The notes beneath the pieces are model-generated. The model ran no database searches. It saw nothing but the letters and a program-made list of their open reading frames with translations, and was not told where the DNA came from. Made by a program: the position numbers and the translations under genes. A stretch of 64,000 bases of DNA from Microbacterium sp. RURRCA19A (GTDB lineage Bacteria; Actinomycetota; Actinomycetes; Actinomycetales; Microbacteriaceae). The stretch lies in NCBI RefSeq assembly GCF_900156455.1, contig NZ_FTNQ01000002.1, positions 496,001 through 560,000 on the forward strand, in the 5' to 3' direction. Below, one piece after another: positions 36,664 to 45,057 of this stretch. Positions within the stretch are counted from its first letter, which is position 1; every line of letters starts with the position of its first letter.

Positions 36664-38898
36664 GTGCTTCATCCCCCTCGTAGGGTTTCCCTCATGGTCG
36701 CGACGACGGGCCTCGCCGCCATCGCCGTCGCCGCGCTTTCCGCCACCGGCGCCCAGGCGGCGCTCGTTGGCGGTCCCACCTTCTCCGTCACGGTCGGCAC
36801 GCCCGCGTCCGGGCCCGCGGCGACGGACACGCCCGCCTATCCCTACATCGACAAGGACGGCACGTACTACCACCAGCAGTCCGCCGCCCTCTACGGCGCC
36901 GACGAAGTCCGCAAGTGGGACTTCTACAGCGGTACCAACCTCGAGACCGCGACGCGCTCCACCGCGATCAGCGATGCCGTCAACCCGGCGAACAGCCTCG
37001 ATCGCAACAACGACACGACCTGGCGGTGCAACAACAGCCCGACAGGTCTCACGGCCACCGACGTCGCGGGTGACTCCTACTCCCAGAAGAACTTCTGCGA
37101 CCTCGCCGGCGTCTGGGTCGACCCCGACAGCGGCGACTGGTACGGCCTCGTCCACAACGAGTTCACCGGGAGCCCGTTCGGCGACGGCTCGCACTTCGAC
37201 GCGATCGACTACGCGGTGTCCTCCGACCAGGGCAAGACGTGGACGATCCGCGACCACGCGCTGACCTCGCCCTTCAGCACGACGCGGGGAGACTCCACCG
37301 CCTTCCCGAACCAGACGTATTACTACGGCGACGGCGACCAGCGCCTCTTCGTCGATGCCGCCAGCGGCTACTTCTACGTCTATTACGGCTCGCGCGTGAT
37401 CAACAAGACCGGCGGATGGACGTCGTTCCAGTCGCACGTCGCGCGGGCTCCCATCGCCGACAAGATGGCACCGAGCTCGTGGCGCAAGTGGTACAACGGT
37501 GCCTGGACCGAGCCGGGCGTGGGGGGCCGCGAGAGCAGCCTGACCCCCGTGACGTCCTCGGACCAGACCGGCTACCTGCCCACGGCGCTGGAGTACAAGC
37601 CGAGCGCGACGGGGACGTCGGCACAGCAGATCGCCGCCGGCACGCTGGCCCCGACCTCGCCCCTGTTCGTGATGGACATCGCGTGGAACGCGTACCTCGG
37701 CATGTACATCGGCGAGCCGCAGGCGGTCGACCAGAGCGGGAACGCGCCGCAGCAGTTCTACGGCACCACCGACCTCACGACGCAGAAGTGGACTCTGCTC
37801 GGCGACACCGGCTCGTACACGACGTCGAGCTGGTACCGCTTCTTCCTCGATCCCGCGAACAAGACCAGCAACCTGATCGTCGGTAAGGACTTCCGCGCCT
37901 ACTGCTACATCTCGTGCCAGAGCGGGAGCGGCAGCCAGTACGTACCGGTGTCGATCTCGCCGTCGGCGGGGGCGGATGCTCCGCTCGACGCGTCGAAGAC
38001 CTATCGCATCGCGGGAGCGGGCGGACGCCTGCTGAGCCAGGATGCCGCGGGGACCACGGCCGTTTCGGTGGCGTCGGGGACGACGTCCGGCACCGAGTGG
38101 TACTTCACCCCGGTGGGCGACGGGTCGTACACGATCACCAACGCGACCAGCGGCACCCGCCTGGGGGTCTCGGCGGCGGCGACCTCCACGCGAGCCTGGG
38201 GGACCGTGCCCACGACGACGCTGCCCGTCGGTGCGTCCGGCGCGGTCGGCCAGCAGTGGTGGGTGGTGCGTGAGCGCTCGGCGAGCACCAACCAGCCCAC
38301 CGGTGCCCTGCGCCTCATCAACCGCTACAGCGGCCTCGCGCTCAACCTCACGTCGACGGCCTCCCGCACCGCGGAGACCGCACCCGTGCGGGCCTGGACG
38401 GATGCCTCGGGCTCGACCGTCGGCGCCGGCCGCACCGCCGCGCAGCAGGCGTTGACGCTCACCGCGGTGGGGACCGCGCCGGTGTCCGCGGATCTCAGCG
38501 GCAACCGCACGATCACCTCCGGCGGCAAGGCCGTGGACGTCCCCGACCACAGCACGACGACCGGGAAGCAGCTCGCTCTGTGGAGCCCGTCCGGCGGCCT
38601 GAACCAGTCGTTCGCGTTCACCCGCAACGCAGACGGCAGCTACCAGATCAAGGGGCGCGAGTCGAACCTCTGCCTCGACGTCGCCGACAACTCGACGGCG
38701 GCCGGCGGCAAGATCATCCAATGGACCTGCTCCACCAGCGCGAACCAGCGCTGGATCGTCGAGACCGCGGGTGCGGGGTACACGATCCGGTCGGCGTCGT
38801 CCGGTCTCCTGCTCTCGGCTGCGAGCGCGACGAACGGAGCCCTGCTCGTGCAGCAGACCCCGGCCGGTGCGGCCGTGCAGGTGTGGTCCATCGGGTGA
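36664..38898 (+). CDS. Secreted Asp-box protein with C-terminal ricin-type lectin repeats
   Basis: 744 residues from a GTG with AAAGGAG upstream. Signal peptide MVATTGLAAIAVAALSATGA. The N-terminal part (about 40-450) looks like a beta-propeller; AVSSDQGKTWTIRD matches the sialidase Asp-box (S-x-D-x-G-x-T-W), and several aromatic blades follow (YYYGDGDQRLFVDAASGYFY). Residues about 460-744 are ricin B-type trefoils (NLCLDVADNSTAAGGKIIQW, ANQRWIVETA, GQQWWVV). No catalytic family could be assigned; a glycoside hydrolase or sugar-binding role is suggested by domains and neighbours. Divergent from the GH35 operon. Confidence 0.75.
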   Translation: MLHPPRRVSLMVATTGLAAIAVAALSATGAQAALVGGPTFSVTVGTPASGPAATDTPAYPYIDKDGTYYHQQSAALYGADEVRKWDFYSGTNLETATRSTAISDAVNPANSLDRNNDTTWRCNNSPTGLTATDVAGDSYSQKNFCDLAGVWVDPDSGDWYGLVHNEFTGSPFGDGSHFDAIDYAVSSDQGKTWTIRDHALTSPFSTTRGDSTAFPNQTYYYGDGDQRLFVDAASGYFYVYYGSRVINKTGGWTSFQSHVARAPIADKMAPSSWRKWYNGAWTEPGVGGRESSLTPVTSSDQTGYLPTALEYKPSATGTSAQQIAAGTLAPTSPLFVMDIAWNAYLGMYIGEPQAVDQSGNAPQQFYGTTDLTTQKWTLLGDTGSYTTSSWYRFFLDPANKTSNLIVGKDFRAYCYISCQSGSGSQYVPVSISPSAGADAPLDASKTYRIAGAGGRLLSQDAAGTTAVSVASGTTSGTEWYFTPVGDGSYTITNATSGTRLGVSAAATSTRAWGTVPTTTLPVGASGAVGQQWWVVRERSASTNQPTGALRLINRYSGLALNLTSTASRTAETAPVRAWTDASGSTVGAGRTAAQQALTLTAVGTAPVSADLSGNRTITSGGKAVDVPDHSTTTGKQLALWSPSGGLNQSFAFTRNADGSYQIKGRESNLCLDVADNSTAAGGKIIQWTCSTSANQRWIVETAGAGYTIRSASSGLLLSAASATNGALLVQQTPAGAAVQVWSIG

Positions 38899-38914
38899 CC
38901 GTCACCGAATGATC

Positions 38915-38951
38915 GAGAGGGGGTGTGCCACAGGACGGCACACCCCCTCTC
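38915..38951. terminator. Strong bidirectional hairpin terminator
   Basis: GAGAGGGGGTGTGCC (38915-38929) pairs perfectly with GGCACACCCCCTCTC (38937-38951) around ACAGGAC. It separates two convergent secreted-protein genes. Confidence 0.8.
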
Positions 38952-38962
38952 GCGTTCGCGGA

Positions 38963-41900
38963 TCAGGCCCGGCGTCGCCGCGCCGTCAGCAGTGCGCCCA
39001 CGGCGAGGGCGAGCAGCCCCACCATCCCCAGCCCGATCGGAAGCTCCGTTCCGGTCGCGGCGAGACCGCCGGTGCGCGGGGTGGTCTCCGAGGTCACCGG
39101 GACCGTGCCCGATCCGTCGCCGTTCCCGGTGCCCGTTCCGGGATCCGTGCCGGGGTCCGTGCCCGGATCCGTTCCACCCTCGTCCCCTCGGAGGGTGACC
39201 GTCCGCGCGCCCTCGACGTTCCCGGCCACATCGACGGAGCGGTACTGCACGTCGTGGGAGCCGGCATCCGTCACCGTGACCGCCGCCCCGGTGAGCCAGG
39301 TCTGCCCGCCGTCCAGCGAGTACTCCGTGCGCTCGACGCCCGAGGTGGCATCCGTCGCCGTGAACGTCGCGGTCCCGGTGCTCGGTACGGTCGCGGCCAC
39401 CGCGGGCACCGCCAGGGTGCGCAGCGCGTCGGAGGCGGAACCGGTGGTCGCCGTCGTGACCGGTGCGACCGTGTCGATGCGCACGGTCAGCGAGCCGGAG
39501 ACGTCCTCCTGCTCGACCTCGTCGACGAGAGCGCGGTACGCGACCGTGTGCGCACCGTCGGTGTCGACGGGGAAATCGGTGCCGTCGACCCACTCGCCGT
39601 CGTCGATGCGGTGCTGCACGATGACGTCGGCGCCACCGTCGTGCGAGAGCTGGACCGTCACCGGGGCGTCGAACCACCCGGCCGAGTTGGGCTCGGCGCC
39701 CAGCATCGGCGTGATCGCGGCGATGCCGCCGGCCTCGGGAACCACGATCTCGGGGATCTTGAGGTACGAACCCGGCGTGGCGAAGGTGAGGCGGAGGCCC
39801 GTGGCGAGGACCTTCGTGAAGGACAGGGTCGTCTCGGTCCCGTTGGTCACCGTCGGGGCGCCTCCGGTGGGCTCCACCGGCTTCCATTCACCCGCCGGGG
39901 TGCGGTACTCCGCCGTGACGCCGGTCACCGTGCCCTCGGTGTTGGTGAACGACACGCTGTCGAGGCGGTGGATCTCCATCGTCTCGACAGTGAAGGTCGC
40001 GGTGTCCTGGAATCCCGCGTCCGTCCAGGTCGACCACTGCGTGTTCTGCTTGCCGTCGCACGCGTTCCCGGCGGGCATCGTGGCCCACTTCGTCTGGTGG
40101 AAGGATGCCGACACCATGGCGTCGCCCCCGCGGCAGACGTTCGGCACCGAGGCGTTCCCCCACACGTCGACCTCGGCGATCGACTGCCACGTGTTCGCCT
40201 CGCTGGTCAGCCGCAGCCGCAGTGCGCTGGAGGCCGGGAGCGAACGCGCGTCGAGGACGGCGACGGGCGCGGGGCTCGAGGCATCCTGAGCGAGTGTCGC
40301 GCCGACCTCGGTGTCGACCCACGCGCCGGACCCATCGCGGTACTGCGCCTGGATCCGCGAGGGCCAGGTCGCCGTGGGGCCGTCCTTATAGGTGTGCACG
40401 ACGATCGAGTCGAACGTGCGGACCGTGCCCCAATCGAACGCGAGCCAGCTGTCACGCGGGTATCCGTTGCCGGTCCAGTCGTCCCATCCCTTGCCCGTGG
40501 GGTTGCCGTCGACGATCGTGCCGACGAGGGTGTTGCGGCTGGATGCCGTGACCGTCGCCTCGGGGGCGATGTCGGCGAGACCGGGAGAGGTCACGGTGAT
40601 GGTGCGCTGGAAGGTGCGCCCGGCGGTGAAGTGGGCGTCGGCGGCCAGGGTGCCGGTCACGGTCTGCGGTCCGAGGACGCTCGTGTCCAGCGTCGACCAG
40701 GTCACGGCCACCGGTCCGACCGTGCCGTCCGAGTCGACGTTCACCGTCGCGGGTAGGTTCGGGGCGGTTCCGCGCCGGACGGTCTCGGGCACCGCGTTCG
40801 GGGTGAGCGACCAGGTGCCGTGGCCGAAGCCCTTGTCGTCCCAGTAGGAGGTGTCCCAGCCGTCGCCGTAGCGCGCGGGGTCCTCGGCGGCGGGGTTGTG
40901 CATCTCGAGACGACCGTTCTCGCCGATCGTCAGGGGCAGCCAGACGTAGGTCGAGTCCGACTGACCCTCGTTCCACCGGTCGCCCATGTAGACGAACTTG
41001 CCCGGCTCGATCTCGAACACGTTCGTCGTCTGCGAGCCGAAGGTCGACCGGTTCGTGTCGCCGACCGAGAGCAGCCCGTCGCCGCCGTCGGGGATGCTCG
41101 CGTAGTTCACGGTCTCGTTCGCGTCGCCCGCCTGGACACCGCGGACCCAGGTGCCCATCAGGCTCTTCGCGGTGTAGTAGGTCTGCGGGTTGGGGGCCCA
41201 GCCGGTCGCGCCCGAGGCGAGCACGGTGTACGTGCCGTCGCGTTCGAAGATGGCGGGCGCTTCGAGGTGGCCGCACTCCTTCACGATCTGGAAGTCCTCG
41301 CCGCGCACCGGGGCCCCGGCGCTGCCGTCGGCGAACACGTACGGGAATCGGCCGTCCTCCGAGTACTGGTGCACGTCGAGGGTGTCGCGATCGGTCGTGT
41401 GGGTGACGTTCGTGTACGTGTCGTCGAGCTCGGCGACGTACAGCGAGTAGTTCTCCTCCGACGAGTACGAGATGTAGGCCTTGCCGTCGTCGTCCTGGAA
41501 CACGGTCATGTCGCGCGCCTGGCCCGGCACGGCGTAGGGGGTGCAGGCCTGATAGTCCGTCCGGTTCGGCATCCGGAACGCGCCGACCATGCGGAAGGGT
41601 CCGGCCGGCGAATCCGAGACGGCCACGGCCGCCATCGAACGCGCGTACGTGCTGCCGCCGGGCTCGGTACGGCCGTCGGCGTGCCACCACATGACCCACT
41701 GCCCGGTCTTGTCGTTGTGCAGCACCTTGGGGCGTTCGAAGATCGCGGTGTAGTCCGCCGACCGCTGCGAGTTCAGGTGGTACGCGAGGGCGTCGATCTT
41801 CTCGTTGCGAGGCTGACCGTTGTCGTCGACGGTGTCGTACAGGTTCTCGAAGTACGGCGTCAGCAGATCGTCACGGGTCGTGATGCTGCGGAGCGCGTCG

Positions 41901-42289
41901 CCGAGGTTGGTCCAGTTCATGGCATCCGTCGACCGGTAGACCGCGACCCCGGGGCTGTTCCAGTAGCCGTTCGTGCGGTCTTCGCCGTACCAGTAGTAGA
42001 CGGTCTGCCCGTTCTCCTGGGTCGTGACGATCTGCCCGCCGTGCGCCTGGATGTGGCGCCCGTCGGTGTCGTACCACTTCGGCTGGAAGTAGTCGGCGGC
42101 GCCGAGCCCGGGGTCGGCGAGGGGCTCGAAGGACGTGTACGTGACCGGGGGATCCACCCGCGGCACCCCGTCATTCGGGTCGGTGTCGAGGGCGACGGCG
42201 GAGAGAGGGGATGCCAGCGCTCCGGCCAGCACGGCTACCGTGGCGGCCGCGAGGAGTCGGCGGGGGGAGAGGGCGCGTCGATGCGTCAT
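38963..42289 (-). CDS. Giant surface GH43 (exo-beta-1,3-galactanase-like) protein with LAATG sorting signal
   Basis: 1108 residues from the ATG at 42289, chosen because the signal peptide (LLAAATVAVLAGALASPLSA) follows at once; upstream in-frame ATGs at 42328 and 42367 add an atypical leader. Residues about 45-480 are GH43 of the subfamily-24 kind (HIQAHGGQIVTTQENGQTVY, YWYGEDRTNGYWNSPGVAVY). Then an Ig-like Big_4 domain, two F5/8-type sugar-binding domains, Ig-like repeats, a PGTDPGTDPGT linker, LAATG at about 1076, a hydrophobic helix and RRRR. LAXTG is the known class E sortase signal of high-GC actinobacteria, so it is wall-anchored. Likely releases galactose from beta-1,3-galactan. Confidence 0.85.
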   Translation of the reverse strand: MTHRRALSPRRLLAAATVAVLAGALASPLSAVALDTDPNDGVPRVDPPVTYTSFEPLADPGLGAADYFQPKWYDTDGRHIQAHGGQIVTTQENGQTVYYWYGEDRTNGYWNSPGVAVYRSTDAMNWTNLGDALRSITTRDDLLTPYFENLYDTVDDNGQPRNEKIDALAYHLNSQRSADYTAIFERPKVLHNDKTGQWVMWWHADGRTEPGGSTYARSMAAVAVSDSPAGPFRMVGAFRMPNRTDYQACTPYAVPGQARDMTVFQDDDGKAYISYSSEENYSLYVAELDDTYTNVTHTTDRDTLDVHQYSEDGRFPYVFADGSAGAPVRGEDFQIVKECGHLEAPAIFERDGTYTVLASGATGWAPNPQTYYTAKSLMGTWVRGVQAGDANETVNYASIPDGGDGLLSVGDTNRSTFGSQTTNVFEIEPGKFVYMGDRWNEGQSDSTYVWLPLTIGENGRLEMHNPAAEDPARYGDGWDTSYWDDKGFGHGTWSLTPNAVPETVRRGTAPNLPATVNVDSDGTVGPVAVTWSTLDTSVLGPQTVTGTLAADAHFTAGRTFQRTITVTSPGLADIAPEATVTASSRNTLVGTIVDGNPTGKGWDDWTGNGYPRDSWLAFDWGTVRTFDSIVVHTYKDGPTATWPSRIQAQYRDGSGAWVDTEVGATLAQDASSPAPVAVLDARSLPASSALRLRLTSEANTWQSIAEVDVWGNASVPNVCRGGDAMVSASFHQTKWATMPAGNACDGKQNTQWSTWTDAGFQDTATFTVETMEIHRLDSVSFTNTEGTVTGVTAEYRTPAGEWKPVEPTGGAPTVTNGTETTLSFTKVLATGLRLTFATPGSYLKIPEIVVPEAGGIAAITPMLGAEPNSAGWFDAPVTVQLSHDGGADVIVQHRIDDGEWVDGTDFPVDTDGAHTVAYRALVDEVEQEDVSGSLTVRIDTVAPVTTATTGSASDALRTLAVPAVAATVPSTGTATFTATDATSGVERTEYSLDGGQTWLTGAAVTVTDAGSHDVQYRSVDVAGNVEGARTVTLRGDEGGTDPGTDPGTDPGTGTGNGDGSGTVPVTSETTPRTGGLAATGTELPIGLGMVGLLALAVGALLTARRRRA

Positions 42290-42306
42290 CGCGTCGGTTC
42301 CGTTCC

Positions 42307-42326
42307 GCGTCGCGACGTCGCGACGC
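42307..42326. promoter_or_regulatory. Perfect 20-bp palindrome in the GH43 leader
   Basis: GCGTCGCGACGTCGCGACGC is its own reverse complement and lies 18 bp upstream of the start codon. It could be an operator or a leader hairpin covering the weak ribosome-binding region. Confidence 0.5.
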
Positions 42327-42352
42327 ATGGGCGACCCAGGGTCGCGAGGGGA

Positions 42353-42366
42353 TGTTGACGTCAACA
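42353..42366. promoter_or_regulatory. LacI-type palindrome upstream of the GH43 gene
   Basis: TGTTGACGTCAACA is a perfect 14-bp palindrome with the central CG typical of LacI-family operators. On the minus strand TACGGT (42366-42371) directly precedes it as a possible -10 box. The rest of the gap to 42645 shows no gene. Confidence 0.55.
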
Positions 42367-42564
42367 CCGTAGGGTGCGAGGCGCCCGCGCGTCCACTGTT
42401 CGATCACATGCCGTTTACGGAATGCAGTCGAGGCGGCGGCATCCACCCGCTCACCGCGGCTCGCCGCCGCCGCCGTCCCGTGCCGCTCCGTCGTGCGGAG
42501 TTCGTGGGGGACACGCCGATCGGGGATGCCGCCTGTCCGTGTGTCGCGGCCGTTCTCCGCGGGG

Positions 42565-42616
42565 CGGTACAGCCGCACCCGCCGCAGGACGGTGCAGCCG
42601 CACCCGACGCCGCAGG
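42565..42616. repeat. Short tandem duplication downstream of purB
   Basis: Two near-identical units of 24 and 27 bp, beginning CGGTACAGCCGCACCC (42565) and CGGTGCAGCCGCACCC (42590), differing by one substitution and a 3-bp insertion. In the same gap, GACACGCCGATC at about 42513 resembles the GACACGCC repeat core without a good partner arm. Confidence 0.55.
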
Positions 42617-42645
42617 GCGAAGCGCCGGCGGGAACCCGCCCGGCC

Positions 42646-44025
42646 TCAGAGCGCGTCGACCACCCGTGACGCGAGACCCGCGTAGGTCGCCGGGGTGAGC
42701 GCGAGCAGGCGCTCCTTCGCGGCATCCCCGATGTCGAGACCGCGGACGAACTCGGCGAGCTCGGGGCCGCCGACCCGGCGTCCGCGCGTGAGGTCCTTCA
42801 GCAGCGCGTACGGGTCGGTGATCTTCGAGCGGCCCGCGGCGATCTCGGCGCGCACCACGGTCTGGATCGCCTCGGCGAGCACCTCCCAGTTCGCGTCGAG
42901 GTCGGCGAGGAGCACGTTCTCGGCGAGCGAGATCTCGGTGAGACCGCGCTGCAGGTTGTCGAGCGCGAGCAGCGAGTGGCCGAGGGCGACGCCGATGTTG
43001 CGCTGCGTCGTGGAGTCGGTGAGGTCGCGCTGCATCCGGCTCGTGACGAGCGTGGATGCCAGCGTGGAGAACAGTCCGCCGGCGATCTCGAGGTTCGCCT
43101 CGGCGTTCTCGAACCGGATCGGGTTGATCTTGTGCGGCATCGTCGACGAGCCGGTCGCCCCCGCGACGGGGATCTGCGTGAAGTACCCGAGCGAGATGTA
43201 CGTCCAGATGTCGGTGGCGAGGTTGTGCAGGATGCCACCCGCGTGCCGCGCGCGGTCGTACAGCTCGACCTGCCAGTCGTGCGACTCGATCTGCGTCGTG
43301 ACCGGGTTGAACTCCAGGCCCAGCGACTCGATGAACGTGCGCGTGAGCTCGGGCCAGTCGACGTCGGGCTCGGCGGCGACGTGCGCCGACCAGGTTCCCG
43401 TGGCACCGGAGAACTTCGCGAGGTACTCCCCGGCATCCAGCTGACGGATGACGCGCTCCAGGCGCCACGCGAAGACGCCGATCTCCTTGCCCATCGTGGT
43501 GGGCGTCGCGGGCTGGCCGTGCGTGCGGGAGAGCATCGCGGCATCCCGGTGCTCGACGGCCAGCTCGGCGAGGGCGGCGGTGACGGCACGGAGCTTCGGG
43601 AGCCACACGCGCTGCACCGCGCGCTGCACCGTGAGGGCGTAGGCAGTGGAGTTGATGTCCTCGCTCGTGCACGCGAAGTGCGTGAGCTCGGCGAGGGCGG
43701 TGAGGCCCAGGCTGTCGAGACGGTCGCGCACGAGGTACTCGACGGCCTTGACGTCGTGGCGGGTGACCGCCTCTTTCTCTTTCAGCCAGGCGATCTCGTC
43801 GGCGCCGAAGTCCTCGTACAGCGCGCGCAGACGCGCGCGGTCGGCGTCCGAGACGGGCGAGGTGCCGAAGAGCGACCGGTCGGTGAGGGCCAGGAGCCAC
43901 TCGACCTCGACCTCGACGCGGGCGCGGTTCAGGCCCGCCTCCGACAGGTAGTCGCCGAGCTCCGAGACGGTGGCGAAATAGCGACCGTCGAGCGGGCTGA
44001 GGGGCTGCGGGGGCAGAGCGGACAC
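42646..44025 (-). CDS. purB: Adenylosuccinate lyase
   Basis: 459 residues. The fumarase/aspartase superfamily signature TGSSTMPHKINPIRFENAEA is intact, with the catalytic serine loop. Also seen: LSPLDGRYFATVSELGDYLS, the N-terminal pattern of bacterial PurB. It removes fumarate from SAICAR and adenylosuccinate in purine synthesis. The gene is monocistronic, 27 bp downstream of the phosphatase gene in the same orientation. A housekeeping gene bordering the accessory sugar block. Confidence 0.95.
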   Translation of the reverse strand: MSALPPQPLSPLDGRYFATVSELGDYLSEAGLNRARVEVEVEWLLALTDRSLFGTSPVSDADRARLRALYEDFGADEIAWLKEKEAVTRHDVKAVEYLVRDRLDSLGLTALAELTHFACTSEDINSTAYALTVQRAVQRVWLPKLRAVTAALAELAVEHRDAAMLSRTHGQPATPTTMGKEIGVFAWRLERVIRQLDAGEYLAKFSGATGTWSAHVAAEPDVDWPELTRTFIESLGLEFNPVTTQIESHDWQVELYDRARHAGGILHNLATDIWTYISLGYFTQIPVAGATGSSTMPHKINPIRFENAEANLEIAGGLFSTLASTLVTSRMQRDLTDSTTQRNIGVALGHSLLALDNLQRGLTEISLAENVLLADLDANWEVLAEAIQTVVRAEIAAGRSKITDPYALLKDLTRGRRVGGPELAEFVRGLDIGDAAKERLLALTPATYAGLASRVVDAL

Positions 44026-44052
44026 GGGTCTCCCGGGGGTCGCGCGAAGAAG

Positions 44053-44559
44053 TCAGCCCGCGGAACGGATGGCGGGCTCGAGCTGCCGGAACAGGGCTCG
44101 GCTGGCGCGTTCGATCATACCGAGCACCTCGTCGAACATCGGAGGGCCGGCGTAGTAGGGGTCGGGGACGTCGAGGGTCTCGGCATCCGGGAGGAAGGAC
44201 AGCAGCAGCGCGATCTTGTCGGCGTCGTCGTCGTGACGGGCCCAGCCGCGCAGTACGCGCTCGTGGCTGCGGTCGAGGGCGACGACGAGGTCGTTGTGCG
44301 CGAAGTCGGCGAACGTGAACTGTCGCGCGCGGTGCGCGGCACCGTCGTAGCCGAGACGTTCGAGGGCGGCGAGGGTCCGGTGGTCGGCGCGCTCGCCGAC
44401 GTGCCAGTCTCCCGTGCCGGCCGAGGTCGAGACGACGCGGGAACCGAGGCCCGCCTCTTCCGCCATACGTCGGAACACCACGTCGGCCATCGGCGACCGG
44501 CAGATGTTGCCGCTGCAGACGAAGACGACGCGGAAGGGCGCGTCGGCACTCGCGGTCAT
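44053..44559 (-). CDS. Low-molecular-weight protein tyrosine phosphatase
   Basis: 168 residues. The P-loop VFVCSGNICRSPMADVVF contains CX5R, and DVPDPYYAG near residue 130 provides the general-acid aspartate. Such enzymes dephosphorylate protein tyrosines or phospho-arginine; actinobacterial members often act in cell-envelope or polysaccharide regulation. The start is the ATG at 44559. It is closely followed by purB and preceded by a small membrane protein gene. Confidence 0.92.
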   Translation of the reverse strand: MTASADAPFRVVFVCSGNICRSPMADVVFRRMAEEAGLGSRVVSTSAGTGDWHVGERADHRTLAALERLGYDGAAHRARQFTFADFAHNDLVVALDRSHERVLRGWARHDDDADKIALLLSFLPDAETLDVPDPYYAGPPMFDEVLGMIERASRALFRQLEPAIRSAG

Positions 44560-44593
44560 CCCTCCATCATGGCGGGGACCGGGCGCGAGCGCA

Positions 44594-44998
44594 TCAGCGG
44601 CGTGCGCGCTCCTCGTTCCGCGGACGCAGGAGGCCGCCGAGGATCGCGTTGATGATGCCGATCAGCAGCGCCGCGACGACGGTGAGCCAGAACTCGCCGG
44701 TGCGCAGCCCCCAGTCCCAGTTGGCGGTGATCACGGCGGTGAGCCACAGCAGGAAGCCGTTGATCACGAGCGAGATGAGCCCGAGCGTGAGGATGTAGAG
44801 GGGGAAGGCGACGATCTTCACGACCGTGCCGACGATGGTGTTGACCAGGGCGAAGATCAGCCCGACCAGCAGCAGGGTGAGCGCCACCTGCAGTCCCTCG
44901 CCGGGGGCGAAGGGGATGAGCGTCACCTGCAGGGCCGGGAGCAGGGTGACGATCCAGATGGCGAAGGCGTTGACGGCCACGCGGACGACGAAGCGCAT
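44594..44998 (-). CDS. Four-helix membrane protein of the phage-holin-like family
   Basis: 134 residues with four hydrophobic helices (FAIWIVTLLPALQVTLIPFA, LTLLLVGLIFALVNTIVGTV, LYILTLGLISLVINGFLLWL, WLTVVAALLIGIINAILGGL). This matches the phage_holin_4_2 / YvlD-type family, which despite the name is chromosomal and of unknown function. No lysis genes are nearby, so a phage origin is not indicated. Divergent from the aminotransferase gene across 59 bp. Confidence 0.88.
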   Translation of the reverse strand: MRFVVRVAVNAFAIWIVTLLPALQVTLIPFAPGEGLQVALTLLLVGLIFALVNTIVGTVVKIVAFPLYILTLGLISLVINGFLLWLTAVITANWDWGLRTGEFWLTVVAALLIGIINAILGGLLRPRNEERARR

Positions 44999-45045
44999 GA
45001 GGCCATCGTGGCACGGGGGTCTGACATGCGCACGAGGGTCGCGGT

Positions 45046-45051
45046 TAGGCT
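45046..45051 (+). promoter_or_regulatory. Candidate -10 box for leaderless aminotransferase gene
   Basis: TAGGCT ends six bases before the GTG at 45058; CTGACA at 45021-45026 is a weak -35. No Shine-Dalgarno sequence precedes the start. Confidence 0.5.
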
Positions 45052-45057
45052 CGCGAT

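Noticed and set aside
36550..38721. 723-residue minus-strand frame opposite the ricin-repeat protein
   Set aside because: No motifs; the plus frame has a signal peptide, an Asp-box and ricin repeats.
39117..39180. Tandem DNA repeat of GGATCCGT-like units
   Set aside because: It encodes the PGTDPGTDPGT linker of the wall-anchored GH43 protein and needs no other explanation.
44594..44998. Possible prophage holin
   Set aside because: The family name is misleading; there is no endolysin, integrase or structural gene nearby and the gene sits among housekeeping genes.
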